Shown: positions 1 to 8,614 of the stretch, piece after piece
Layout of the letters: every line of letters begins with the position of its first letter
How positions within the stretch are numbered: the stretch's first letter is position 1
Assembly: GCF_030164465.1 (NCBI RefSeq)
Contig: NZ_JASNJE010000006.1
Location: 1-64,000, forward strand
DNA length: 64,000 bases
Source: Sedimentitalea xiamensis
GTDB lineage: Bacteria > Pseudomonadota > Alphaproteobacteria > Rhodobacterales > Rhodobacteraceae
Direction: 5' to 3'
Program-made: the position numbers and the translations under genes
The notes under the pieces: generated by a model
Database searches by the model: none
Told to the model about the DNA's origin: nothing
Seen by the model: the letters and a program-made list of their open reading frames with translations, nothing else

Positions 1-135
1 TCTCTTCCAGCCGCTGATCATTGTCGGATGGACGCCGTACTTCTTGGCCAGCTCGGCCGTCGTCAGCTCTTCACGGATGGCTTCAAGCGCAACCTTGGCC
101 TTGAACTCCGCCGAATAGCGTTTCCGCTTCGTCAT
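1..135 (-). mobile_element. IS3-family transposase OrfA, N-terminal part, cut by window edge
   Basis: The 45 visible residues start [20 protein letters not shown] and continue through a helix-turn-helix of the IS3/IS911 OrfA type ([20 protein letters not shown]). OrfA is the DNA-binding half of the IS3-family transposase, normally followed by a -1 frameshift into OrfB. The rest lies outside the window, so intactness cannot be judged. The element's end is probably near position 194, where the minus strand begins TGG, as IS3 ends begin with TG, but the matching inverted repeat is not visible. Confidence 0.85.
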
Positions 136-403
136 CTGGGGTATTCCTTCGTCAGTCGCTAAAGCTTAGCAACTGGTCCGAAATCTCGCGACCACCTCTC
201 TTAGCGAAGACCTGATGAGGGACTTCTAGCGGCCGCTGGAGTAGCCCTGTGTGTGCAGCCCTTAGGTGTGCAATTTGCATAGCCTGGCGCGACCTTGCGG
301 CCAAGAAACCAAAGGCAGCGCACATCTCATGACGGGCGACCTAGCCACCTGCTTCCCTTGGCTGGCTGGGTTCGACTGATGACGAATCCAAGCTCATGAC
401 TTG

Positions 404-628
404 TCATGCGCTCTGGTTTGTCAGACACAGTTGGGGCACGTTTTGGGACACACGGGCGTTAGGGGTTCTTGGTAAGTCTTTGAAAAACTTTGTACCTTTG
501 GTCTGTCTGGCCGTGAAGTTAGCCTTCTCGACCGCACCATAAATCAAACTAGAACCAAACTCCCGCTTACGTTTCAACCTTGTTGTTATGGGCGCAACGC
601 CCAAAACATGTTTCGTTCCGGTTGTCAT
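404..628 (-). CDS. small hypothetical protein, 74 aa
   Basis: Not recognised. It begins MTTGTKHVLG, is basic and has no obvious membrane segment or motif. The ATG at 626-628 is preceded by GGAAGGA (635-641) with 6 nt spacing, which is the main reason to take it as possibly expressed. The frame can be extended upstream to a GTG at 727, but the ribosome site favours this start. It lies beside an IS3 end in a stretch whose base composition looks less GC-rich than the rest, so it may be acquired DNA or a gene remnant. Confidence 0.35.
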   Translation of the reverse strand: MTTGTKHVLGVAPITTRLKRKREFGSSLIYGAVEKANFTARQTKGTKFFKDLPRTPNARVSQNVPQLCLTNQSA

Positions 629-934
629 ATTGTGTCCTTCCGTGGTTTCAATCATGCTTGATTCACGCCGCGCGCGTAATTTGGGGGAACGCATGGCGAC
701 ATTCAGGAAGGCCAAGGCCGATTGCACGGCTTAACTTGGCCGGGCAAGTGACCGCAGTCCGCAACGACCGGCTATCGGCTATCCGTCCAACTCACGCCTG
801 CAAGACAGGGCCGTCCGCAAGCGACAACTCCTTTATGGTTGTGTCAGCGCCGGAACGGCTTAACCTATGTGCCTGACCCGGGCATGACACACCATGGCAA
901 AGGAGTGCGGTCACGTTTCGGGATGGAGCGTTCG
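629..934. other. intergenic region upstream of the amidase
   Basis: About 300 bp lie between the small leftward ORF and the amidase start. I see no convincing coding frame, RNA gene or strong sigma-70 promoter. It must hold the promoter for the rightward amidase genes and, if that ORF is real, part of its leader. Confidence 0.5.
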
Positions 935-2338
935 ATGTCATCACACAACTTGCACTTCAAGACCCTGCTCGAAGTCGGCCGGATGATCCACGGGGGCGAC
1001 ATGACCGCTGCAGCGGTGACGGATCGGATGCTGGACCGGATCGCCGCTGTAGATCCGCAGTTCCAAAGCTATGTTCGCGTCTGCGCGGATCGCGCCCGTG
1101 ATCAGGCGCAGATGGCGGATGCGGACATGGCCAAGGGCATCTTCAAGGGACCCCTGCACGGCGTGCCGATTGCGGTGAAAGACCTGTGTTACACGACCTA
1201 CGCCCCGACCGGCGCGGGCACCATCATCCACGCGGATTTCATGCCGGCCTACAATGCGACCGTCGTGGACCGGCTGGAGGCGGCGGGTGCGGTGATCCTG
1301 GGCAAGCTCACGATGACCGAAGGGGCCTATACCAGCCATCACCCCCAGATCCCGACGCCACCGAACCCGTGGAACCCGGACTACTGGGTCGGGTCTTCTT
1401 CGACCGGATCGGGCGTGGCGACGTCTGCCGGGTTGTGTTTCGCGTCGCTGGGCAGCGATACCGGCGGGTCGATCCGGTTCCCCTGCGCCACCTGCGGTCT
1501 GACAGGGATCAAGCCGACCTGGGGCCGGGTCAGCCGGCATGGGGTCTTTGCCCTGGCGGAGTCGCTGGATCACATTGGACCGATGGCCCGGTCGGCGGCG
1601 GATTGCGCCGTGATGTTGCAGGCGATTGCCGGATGGGACGCGCAGGATCCGACCACTCTTGATACACCTGTGCCGGACTACGCGGACGCGCTGGGAAAAC
1701 CCGTTCGCGGCATGCGGATCGGCATAGACCGGTCCTATTGCCTTGACGGTGTCGATCCGGACGTGGCTTCCGCTCTGGAACAGGCCGTCGCGGTGTTTGA
1801 AGCACAGGGCGCGCGCATTGTGGAGGTCGCGTTGCCGCCCCACGAGGAGCTTGTCGCCACATGGATCATGATGTGCGCGATTGAAACCGCGGTCGCGCAC
1901 AAGGACACTTATCCGCGAAGGGCGGGCGAATATGGCCCTGATCTGGCGCAGCTGATCGACGAGGGGCGCGTCGCGACGGGCATGGACGCGGCACGCGGAC
2001 ACCACTTGCGGCTGGCGTTCACGGGGGCGTTGTCGACGATGTTCAACGGCGTCGATTGCATGTTGTGCCCGACCATGCCCATGCCGACGCCCAGCCTGGT
2101 CGACATGGCGCAATTCGGTGAAGAACCCGACGTGCTGAACGCCATTCTGCGGTATACAGCGCCGTTCGATTTCTCGGGCAGCCCGACGGTGACTCTGCCC
2201 AACGGCGTGGACCGGGCCGGTATGCCGCTGAGCATGCAGATCGTCGGCCCGAGGCTGGGCGAGGCGACCCTGATCCGAGCGGCCGACGCCTACCAACGGG
2301 CGACCGATTGGCATACGCGCGCCCCGCCGATGAGTTGA
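935..2338 (+). CDS. amidase signature (AS) family amidase
   Basis: A 467-aa enzyme predicted to hydrolyse a carboxamide to acid plus ammonia in the cytoplasm. The AS-family Ser-cisSer-Lys triad is visible: Lys82 in AVKDL, Ser155 in GSSSTGSG and nucleophile Ser179 in DTGGSIRFP, with the 24-residue Ser-Ser spacing typical of the family. The start at 935 has GGAG at 925-928 with 6 nt spacing; an in-frame ATG at 923 and an upstream extension are less well supported. It is followed by an acetamidase/formamidase and an SDR on the same strand and faces an amide-type ABC importer. The exact amide cannot be told from sequence; an indoleacetamide- or GatA-like role is possible for this family but not supported by context. 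Confidence 0.88.
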   Translation: MSSHNLHFKTLLEVGRMIHGGDMTAAAVTDRMLDRIAAVDPQFQSYVRVCADRARDQAQMADADMAKGIFKGPLHGVPIAVKDLCYTTYAPTGAGTIIHADFMPAYNATVVDRLEAAGAVILGKLTMTEGAYTSHHPQIPTPPNPWNPDYWVGSSSTGSGVATSAGLCFASLGSDTGGSIRFPCATCGLTGIKPTWGRVSRHGVFALAESLDHIGPMARSAADCAVMLQAIAGWDAQDPTTLDTPVPDYADALGKPVRGMRIGIDRSYCLDGVDPDVASALEQAVAVFEAQGARIVEVALPPHEELVATWIMMCAIETAVAHKDTYPRRAGEYGPDLAQLIDEGRVATGMDAARGHHLRLAFTGALSTMFNGVDCMLCPTMPMPTPSLVDMAQFGEEPDVLNAILRYTAPFDFSGSPTVTLPNGVDRAGMPLSMQIVGPRLGEATLIRAADAYQRATDWHTRAPPMS

Positions 2339-2421
2339 AAGGAATTCGATCCGGTTCTGGACACGGAGCGCCGGCGCACCAGATCACAGTCAAACCACAA
2401 CGGCAAGAACGGGGTCATGTC

Positions 2422-3408
2422 ATGGGATGGACGGAAAATTCGGTCATGGGGCGCAAGGCGGTCGCGAAGGGGCAAGCCGGTGCGACCCACCGCTTGAGCG
2501 AGGAAGATCAGGGAACATTCCACTATGTCTACGGTCCCTATTCGGAACCGGTGTTGCGGATTGCGCCGGGCGATGTCGTCGAGGTCGAAACGCTGGACGC
2601 CTTTGGCGGCGCGATCCGGTCGGAATCCGATCTGCCGTCGCGGGTGCTGAACATGCCCTTCGTCAATCCGCAGAACGGACCCATCGCCATTGACGGCGCG
2701 GAAAAGGGCGATGTGCTGGCGGTATACATCCGGTCCCTGCTGCCGCGCGGGCCGCAACCGGCGGGCACCACCGCGTTGATCCCGAGTTTCGGCGCGCTGG
2801 TGGCGGACGGCAATCAGATGCTGAACGCGCCGATCCCCGAGCGGGTCAAGAAGATGGAGGTGACGCCCGAAGGCGGCGTCAAGTTTTCGGACCGGATCAC
2901 GTTGCCCTACGAACCCTTCGTCGGGACAATGGGGGTGAGCCCGGAAATCGAGGCGGTCAGTTCCTTGCAGCCCGATTACTGGGGCGGAAACATGGATTGC
3001 CCCGATGTCGCGCCCGGCGCGATCATCTATTTCCCGGTGCAGCGCAAGGACGCGCATTTCTTCATCGGCGATTGCCACGCGCGGCAGGGGGACGGTGAAT
3101 TGTGCGGCGTGGCGGTCGAAATCCCGGCCACCGTCACGGTGCAGATCGACCTCGTCAAGGGCTGGACGATCCCCGGCGTCCGGCTGGAGAACGAGGAATT
3201 CATCATGTCGCTCGGCAGCGCGCGCCCGATGGAAGACGCCGCGCGCATGGCCTATCGTGACCTCGTGCGCTGGCTGGTCGACGATTACGGATTCGATGAC
3301 TCCGAGGCTTATTTTCTGGCGACACAGGCCGGACGCATGCGGGTCGGAAACATGGTCGATCCGAAATACACCCTAGGCGCTTCGATGCTCAAGGCGTACC
3401 TGGGCTGA
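2422..3408 (+). CDS. acetamidase/formamidase (FmdA/AmdA) family protein
   Basis: A 328-aa protein of the acetamidase/formamidase family, which releases ammonia from short amides and is unrelated in fold to the AS amidases. Family features include the N-terminal substrate/metal region around HYVYGPYSEPVLRI, the GDVVEVET strand, the NPQNGPIAIDGAEKGDVL block and the GDCHARQGDGELCG segment, which carries likely metal ligands. The start MGWTENSVMG was chosen because homologues begin near here; a second ATG is 24 bp downstream, and neither has a strong ribosome site. It begins 83 bp after the amidase and is probably co-transcribed with it. Two fold-unrelated amide hydrolases in tandem suggest a broad or stepwise amide pathway. 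Confidence 0.87.
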   Translation: MGWTENSVMGRKAVAKGQAGATHRLSEEDQGTFHYVYGPYSEPVLRIAPGDVVEVETLDAFGGAIRSESDLPSRVLNMPFVNPQNGPIAIDGAEKGDVLAVYIRSLLPRGPQPAGTTALIPSFGALVADGNQMLNAPIPERVKKMEVTPEGGVKFSDRITLPYEPFVGTMGVSPEIEAVSSLQPDYWGGNMDCPDVAPGAIIYFPVQRKDAHFFIGDCHARQGDGELCGVAVEIPATVTVQIDLVKGWTIPGVRLENEEFIMSLGSARPMEDAARMAYRDLVRWLVDDYGFDDSEAYFLATQAGRMRVGNMVDPKYTLGASMLKAYLG

Positions 3409-3422
3409 AATGGGGGTTTGAC

Positions 3423-4184
3423 ATGGATCTTGGACTGAAGGGGCTGAAGGCCCTGATCACCGGCGGAACCAGGGGTATTGGCCGCCATTGCGCAGAGATT
3501 TTCGCGGAGGAGGGCGCCGATGTCGCGATCTGCGCCCGCGACACTGCGGGTGTCACGGAAACGGTCAATGCGTTGAAAGCCAAGGGTGTCGCCGCGATCG
3601 GGCGTGGTGTCGACGTTTCGGACAGGCACGCGTTGAAATCATGGGTCACGGATTCCGCCGCGGCCCTGAGCGGGATCGACATGATCGTGGCCAATGTTTC
3701 GGCCCTGGCCGTGGCCGATGACGAGGCGGCCTGGGAGGCGGGATTCGCGGTGGACATGATGCATTCGGTGCGGCTGGTGAATGCGGCGATGCCGTTTCTC
3801 GAGAAATCCGAAGCGGCGTCGATCACCTTGATTTCGTCGGTCTCCGGTCGCGAAATAGATTTCACCGGACCGGCCTACGGGGCGTTCAAGGCGGCGCTTG
3901 TTCACTATGCGCAGGGGCAGGCGATGAAGCTGGCGCCAAAGGGAATCCGGGCCAATACGGTGTCTCCGGGCAACACCTATTTCGAAGGCGGCATCTGGCA
4001 GAACATTGAACGGAACAACCCGGAACTTTTTGCCGGCGCGCTTGCACTGAACCCGACGGGGCGCATGGCGACACCCGAAGAGATCGCGCGTGGCGTCGTT
4101 TTCCTGGCGAGTCCTGCCTCCAGTTTCACCACTGGCACCAACCTCGTGATTGACGGGGCCCTGACAAAGGGCGTGCAACTCTGA
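3423..4184 (+). CDS. SDR family oxidoreductase
   Basis: A 253-aa classical short-chain dehydrogenase. It has the Rossmann motif TGGTRGIG near residue 13, the NVSAL strand (NNAG equivalent), Ser in SSVSGRE, and YGAFK in the YxxxK position, followed by IRANTVSPGNT and a C-terminal TGTNLVIDGA. The FabG-like fold suggests NAD(P)-dependent oxidation or reduction of an alcohol, carbonyl or acyl group. It lies 14 bp after the formamidase gene and is likely the last gene of that rightward unit. The substrate is unknown; context suggests a product of amide breakdown. Confidence 0.88.
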   Translation: MDLGLKGLKALITGGTRGIGRHCAEIFAEEGADVAICARDTAGVTETVNALKAKGVAAIGRGVDVSDRHALKSWVTDSAAALSGIDMIVANVSALAVADDEAAWEAGFAVDMMHSVRLVNAAMPFLEKSEAASITLISSVSGREIDFTGPAYGAFKAALVHYAQGQAMKLAPKGIRANTVSPGNTYFEGGIWQNIERNNPELFAGALALNPTGRMATPEEIARGVVFLASPASSFTTGTNLVIDGALTKGVQL

Positions 4185-4217
4185 TCGCGCTTTCCGCGCG
4201 CCGGGGGCAGGGCGCGG

Positions 4218-4514
4218 TCACTCGGGCCAGACTTCCACGGCCGTCACGACCGTGACATCGCCATCGAGACGCTCTCCCGCCGCCGCAAAGAAGCCCTGCG
4301 ACGCGGCGCCGTTGTTATGCGCGTCCATCGCCGCCTTGTCGGTGAACCGTTCGTAGGTGGTGAACAGGCATGGATCGTCCGGGTCCTGCGCCACGAAAAA
4401 ACCGACGGTGCCGGGCTCGTTCGCGGCGGCGAAGACGCCGACTTTCAAAAGTTCGGCGCGCACAAGGTCTTCCGACCCTTTGCGGGCGCGGATGATGGCG
4501 GTGAGCGTATGCAT
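4218..4514 (-). CDS. antibiotic biosynthesis monooxygenase (ABM) domain protein
   Basis: A 98-aa single-domain dimeric ferredoxin-like protein (LTAIIRARKGSEDLVRAEL, then TYERFTDKAAMDAH). ABM proteins range from quinol or heme monooxygenases to proteins of unknown role. It is the last gene of the leftward string, 18 bp after the acyl-CoA synthetase, and converges on the SDR gene with a 33-bp gap. A second ABM protein occurs at 47 kb. Function here is unknown. Confidence 0.82.
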   Translation of the reverse strand: MHTLTAIIRARKGSEDLVRAELLKVGVFAAANEPGTVGFFVAQDPDDPCLFTTYERFTDKAAMDAHNNGAASQGFFAAAGERLDGDVTVVTAVEVWPE

Positions 4515-4532
4515 GGGCGGACTCCTCTTGGG

Positions 4533-6224
4533 TCAGGGTGGGGGCGCGACCCCCAGATCGGCGCACATCGTGTCCCGCATCTTGAATTTCTGCGGTTTTC
4601 CGGTGGCGGTCAGCGGCATGTCCGGGTCAAACCGGATGTGGCGCGGGATCTTGTAGCGGGCGATCCTGTCGGCGCACCAGTCGCGCAGGGCGTCAGAGGT
4701 CATTTTCGCGCCGGGCCGCAAGACGATCCAGGCCGCGACCTCTTCGCCAAGGCGCGGGTCGGGCAGGCCGAAGACCTGCGCCTGCGCGATGTCGGGATGG
4801 CCGGATAGCAGTTCTTCGACTTCCGCGGGATAGATGTTTTCGCCGCCCCGGATCAGCATGTCGCCGGCGCGCCCGGTGATCCGGCAATAGCCCTCGTCGT
4901 CGATCACCGCGAGATCTCCGGTGTGCATCCAGCCATCGCGGATCGCGGTGGCGGTGTGTTCGGGATCGTTCCAATAGCCTTTCATCACGAGATAGCCGCG
5001 GGTCAGCAACTGCCCCTGTTGTCCGACCGGCAGGGTACGGCCTTTGTCATCGACGATCCGGCATTCCACATGCGGCTGCACGCGGCCCACGGTGGTAATG
5101 CGCCGCTGCGGGGGATCGTCGGGGTCGGACTGGAAAGAGATCGGGCTGGTTTCGGTCATGCCATAGGCGATCGTGATGCCGTCACAATGCATGTCCTCCA
5201 TCACCCGGCGCATCAGCGGCGCGGGGCAGGGCGCGCCGGCCATGATGCCGGTGCGCAGACTGCGTAGGTCGAATTGGGCGAACTCCGGATGATCCAGCAT
5301 CGCCGCGAACATGGTCGGCACGCCGTGCAGCGCTGTGCATCCTTCGTCAGCCACGGCCCTGAGCGTGGCGAGCGCATCGAAACCTTCGCCGGGAAACACC
5401 ATCTTGACCCCGCAGGAAGCGGCCGCGAGGTTGCCCAGCACCATCCCGAAGCAGTGATAGAGCGGCACCGGAATGCACAGAGCGTCGCGCGCGGTCAGGC
5501 GCATCGCGCGGGCCGAGGAAATTGCGTTGTTGATGATGCTGCGATGGGACAGCGTCGCGCCTTTCGGGTGGCCCGTGGTGCCGGAGGTGAACTGGATGTT
5601 GATCGGATCATCCGGTTTCAGCGATGCGCCGATGGCATCCAGGCGCGCCTTCGGCCCGGCACCGCCCCGCGCCATGAGATCGTCAAAGGAATAGGCGCCC
5701 TGCGTGGCATCGGGGCCAAGCTGCACGATCCGGCGCAAGTCCGGCAGTCGTGCGGCGCGCAACCGTCCGGGACGCGTGTTGTCCAGTTCGGGGGCGAGGT
5801 CGCGCAGTTTCGCGATGTAGTCGGAGCCACGGAACTGCCGCGCAGTGATCAGCGTGTTGACGCCCGATTTGCGCAGCGCGTATTCCAGTTCGCCGGTCTG
5901 GTAGGCCGGGTTGATGTTCACGAGAATGGCCCCGATCCGGGCGGTCGCGAACTGGGCCAGCACCCATTCGGGACGGTTTGGCGACCAGATGCCGACGCGG
6001 TCGCCCTTGTAGACGCCGACCGACAGCAGCCCCGCCGCCAGCCGGTCCACCCGCCGCAACAGGTCGGTATAGCTCCATCGTTCGCCGGTCTGGCAGAACA
6101 CGACTGCCGGCCGGTTGCCATGGCGGCGGCGCACTTCCGACATGAAGCCCGGTATCGTAGCCTCGATCAGGGCGCGCGCGGTGCTGCCCCTTACATGCGA
6201 GAGACCGTCCAGGGGCCGTGTCAC
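4533..6224 (-). CDS. AMP-dependent acyl-CoA synthetase/ligase
   Basis: A 563-aa adenylate-forming enzyme expected to activate a carboxylic acid as acyl-AMP and then acyl-CoA. Motifs in order: the phosphate-binding loop FTSGTTGHPKG near residue 212, YGMTETSP near 354, TGDLAVID near 435, the hinge region GRAGDMLIRGGENIYP near 451, and the C-terminal catalytic lysine in TATGKPQKFK (about Lys543). It resembles the FadK/fatty-acyl-CoA synthase branch. The start is GTG, with GGGAGGG about 9 nt upstream. It follows the ATPase-amidase fusion by 17 bp. A plausible role is activating the acid released by the amidases, but the chain length is not evident. Confidence 0.9.
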   Translation of the reverse strand: MTRPLDGLSHVRGSTARALIEATIPGFMSEVRRRHGNRPAVVFCQTGERWSYTDLLRRVDRLAAGLLSVGVYKGDRVGIWSPNRPEWVLAQFATARIGAILVNINPAYQTGELEYALRKSGVNTLITARQFRGSDYIAKLRDLAPELDNTRPGRLRAARLPDLRRIVQLGPDATQGAYSFDDLMARGGAGPKARLDAIGASLKPDDPINIQFTSGTTGHPKGATLSHRSIINNAISSARAMRLTARDALCIPVPLYHCFGMVLGNLAAASCGVKMVFPGEGFDALATLRAVADEGCTALHGVPTMFAAMLDHPEFAQFDLRSLRTGIMAGAPCPAPLMRRVMEDMHCDGITIAYGMTETSPISFQSDPDDPPQRRITTVGRVQPHVECRIVDDKGRTLPVGQQGQLLTRGYLVMKGYWNDPEHTATAIRDGWMHTGDLAVIDDEGYCRITGRAGDMLIRGGENIYPAEVEELLSGHPDIAQAQVFGLPDPRLGEEVAAWIVLRPGAKMTSDALRDWCADRIARYKIPRHIRFDPDMPLTATGKPQKFKMRDTMCADLGVAPPP

Positions 6225-6241
6225 GAGCGCAGCCCTCCCGC

Positions 6242-8614
6242 CTATTTCTCGCGCCAGTTGCCCGACTGCTCGAACGCCGCAGCCGCGCGATAGATCGTGC
6301 TCTCATCATAGCGCCGCCCGATGATCTGCAGCCCCACCGGCAGCCCGCCCGACATGCCGCAGGGCACGGACATCGCGGGATGGCCGGTGACATCGAAGGG
6401 CGCCGTGTTGGTGATCATCTCGAACGCGCGCTGGCACCACAGTTCGAGCGAGGCATCCGCTGGCGGGATGGGCGGGGCTTTCATCGGCGTGGTCGGGGTC
6501 AGCAGCAGATCATAGGAGGCGAACACCTTGTTGAACTCCTCGCGCAGTTGCCGCGACAGGTTCTGCGCCTTCGCGTAGTAGCGGCCGCGCGTGTTCTTGA
6601 GGTGGTACTGGCCGATCAGCATGGAAATCTTGAGCGTATCGCTCAGCTCGTCGGCCCGTGTGCGCCAGTTGGAATGATATTCCAGCAAGGACGTGGTATA
6701 GAGACCCTCCCACCCGGTGCCGAAACCGTTGCCGAGCATCATCTGCTGGGTCAGCCCTTCGAGCGCGATGGGCGTCCAGATGGCCACGCCGTGCAGGTGC
6801 CAGGGGACCGAGATTTCGTCCACCGTCGCACCCAGTCCCCGCAGCGTTTCGGCTGCGGCGCGGACCTTGTCGTTGACATCGGATTCAGCGCCGGGCTGCT
6901 CATAGCCTTCCTTGATGACCCCGATGCGCAAGCCGGAAACGCCGCGCCCCACGGAGGAGGTATACCGATCCGTTTTCACGTCGTATTGCCGCGGGTCAAG
7001 CCCGTCGGGGCCCGCGATCACTTCCAGCATCAACGCATTGTCCATCACGTTCTGGGTCATCGGTCCGGTGTGATCGATGGTGTTCTCGATGGGCATGATT
7101 CCCGAATAGGGCACAAGCCCATGCGTCGGTTTCATACCGTAGCAGCCGCAGAACGAAGCGGGCATCCGGATCGACCCGCCCTGGTCGCCGCCAATAGCCA
7201 TGTCGATTTCGCCGGCCCCGACCAAAGCGCCCGACCCGGACGAAGACCCCCCCGCGGAATGGCCGTGCTTGTGCGGGTTGTGAACTGGCCCCGTGGCGTT
7301 GGTGTGCGATCCGCCCGACAGGCAGAAATATTCGCAATGCGCCTTGCCCGCGATGGTGGCGCCCGCATCCAGCAGCCGGGTCACGACCGTGGCATCCAGG
7401 TCCGGCGTATAGCCCTTGAGAGTCGAGGCCCCGTTCATCATCGGAACGCCCGCGAGGCACACATTGTCCTTGAGAGCGACGCTGCGCCCCAGAAGCGGGC
7501 CACGCGGCGCGCCCTTGATTTCGGTTTTCACATACCAGGCGTTCATCGGGTTCTCTTCCGGCGTCGGCCGATAGCCCGAAGTGCGCGGATACAGCACCGG
7601 CGGCAGGTAGTCGGGCAGGGAATCGACCACGTCATAGGCATCCAGCGTGCCCTGCATCACGTCGAGGAACTCCTGAACGCGGGCGTCCGACATGTGCATC
7701 CCCAGTTCGGCGACCACGTCTTTCATCTGCGCGAGGGTGGGGCGTTGGACGGTCATGTAGGACATCCTTTCGGTGAGGGAACTGGCGCCGGGCGAAACCT
7801 GCGCAGGTATCTGGGAAACGGCGCGGGGCGTCTTGCCGGGCGCGGCGGGCGCCCCTTTGGCGAGAACGGCGGCGGAAGTTCTCTTGCGTGCGCCGGAACC
7901 CGGCGAACCGAAGCCGGTAAACTCTTCGATCAGATCCGGGTCGGAGGCTTCGGAGCCCGAAATCTCGCCGGTGATGACGCCCTTCTGGATCAGCATCACC
8001 CGATCCGAAAGCGCGGTGATGAAGTCGAGGCTTTGTTCGACCAGCACAACTGTAATCCGGCTGCGCTGGTTGAGTTCTTGCAGCAGTTCGATGATCTCGT
8101 CGATGATCGAGGGCTGAATGCCTTCGGTCGGTTCGTCCAGCAGGATCAGGTCCGGTTCCGAAATCAGACAGCGCGCCAGCGCCAGAAGCTGTTGCTCACC
8201 GCCCGACAGCGCGCCGCCGTCCCGGTCCAGCAGCCTTTCAAGACGCGGGAAATCGGCCAGGACCCTTTCGATGGCGTCGTATTCGTCCATCTCGTGCGCG
8301 GCGACGCCCATGCGCAGGTTGTCCTGCACGCTGAGGTTCGGGAAAATCCCGCGTCCCTGCGGCACGTAGCCGATGCCCAGACGCGCCCGTCCCGACGAAC
8401 GCAATGCGGTCAGGTCGTCGCCGTCAAAGATGATCTGGCCGGCGGTTGCGGGGACGATCCCCATCAGCGTCTTCAGCAGCGTCGTCTTGCCCATCCCGTT
8501 GTGCCCGAGCACGCCAAGGATCTCGCCTTCGGACACATCGAGGTCGATGCCGTGCAGCACCGGCACCTTACCATAACCGGAGCGCAGGCCCTGAACTTTC
8601 AGCAGCGCTTTCAT
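6242..8614 (-). CDS. natural fusion: amide/branched-chain ABC ATPase (LivF/UrtE type) + AS-family amidase
   Basis: One uninterrupted 790-aa frame. Residues 1 to about 240 form a complete ABC ATPase: Walker A GHNGMGKTT (37-45), signature LSGGEQQ (136-142), Walker B LILLDEP (156-162). A linker of about 45 residues rich in Ala, Pro and Ser follows. Residues 287-790 form a complete amidase with Lys382, Ser457 in GGSSSGSG and Ser481 in GDQGGSIR. Numbered from Met287 these are Lys96, Ser171 and Ser195, the numbering I recall for the Rhodococcus nitrile-pathway amidase. Met287 (7754-7756) has AAAGGA (7765-7770) 8 nt upstream, so the amidase may also be made alone. The gene overlaps the preceding ATPase gene by 4 bp. 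A sequencing error joining two genes cannot be excluded. Confidence 0.88.
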   Translation of the reverse strand: MKALLKVQGLRSGYGKVPVLHGIDLDVSEGEILGVLGHNGMGKTTLLKTLMGIVPATAGQIIFDGDDLTALRSSGRARLGIGYVPQGRGIFPNLSVQDNLRMGVAAHEMDEYDAIERVLADFPRLERLLDRDGGALSGGEQQLLALARCLISEPDLILLDEPTEGIQPSIIDEIIELLQELNQRSRITVVLVEQSLDFITALSDRVMLIQKGVITGEISGSEASDPDLIEEFTGFGSPGSGARKRTSAAVLAKGAPAAPGKTPRAVSQIPAQVSPGASSLTERMSYMTVQRPTLAQMKDVVAELGMHMSDARVQEFLDVMQGTLDAYDVVDSLPDYLPPVLYPRTSGYRPTPEENPMNAWYVKTEIKGAPRGPLLGRSVALKDNVCLAGVPMMNGASTLKGYTPDLDATVVTRLLDAGATIAGKAHCEYFCLSGGSHTNATGPVHNPHKHGHSAGGSSSGSGALVGAGEIDMAIGGDQGGSIRMPASFCGCYGMKPTHGLVPYSGIMPIENTIDHTGPMTQNVMDNALMLEVIAGPDGLDPRQYDVKTDRYTSSVGRGVSGLRIGVIKEGYEQPGAESDVNDKVRAAAETLRGLGATVDEISVPWHLHGVAIWTPIALEGLTQQMMLGNGFGTGWEGLYTTSLLEYHSNWRTRADELSDTLKISMLIGQYHLKNTRGRYYAKAQNLSRQLREEFNKVFASYDLLLTPTTPMKAPPIPPADASLELWCQRAFEMITNTAPFDVTGHPAMSVPCGMSGGLPVGLQIIGRRYDESTIYRAAAAFEQSGNWREK
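7765..7770 (-). promoter_or_regulatory. internal Shine-Dalgarno-like site before the amidase half of the fusion
   Basis: AAAGGA on the minus strand lies 8 nt upstream of the in-frame ATG for Met287 of the ATPase-amidase fusion. Spacing and sequence are as good as for most real starts in this window. This suggests either internal initiation of a free amidase or a relic of a former separate gene. Confidence 0.5.

Noticed and set aside
4194-4217. GC-rich inverted repeat between the SDR and ABM genes as a bidirectional terminator
   Set aside because: The stem is only 6 bp with a 12-nt loop and no T-run on either side.
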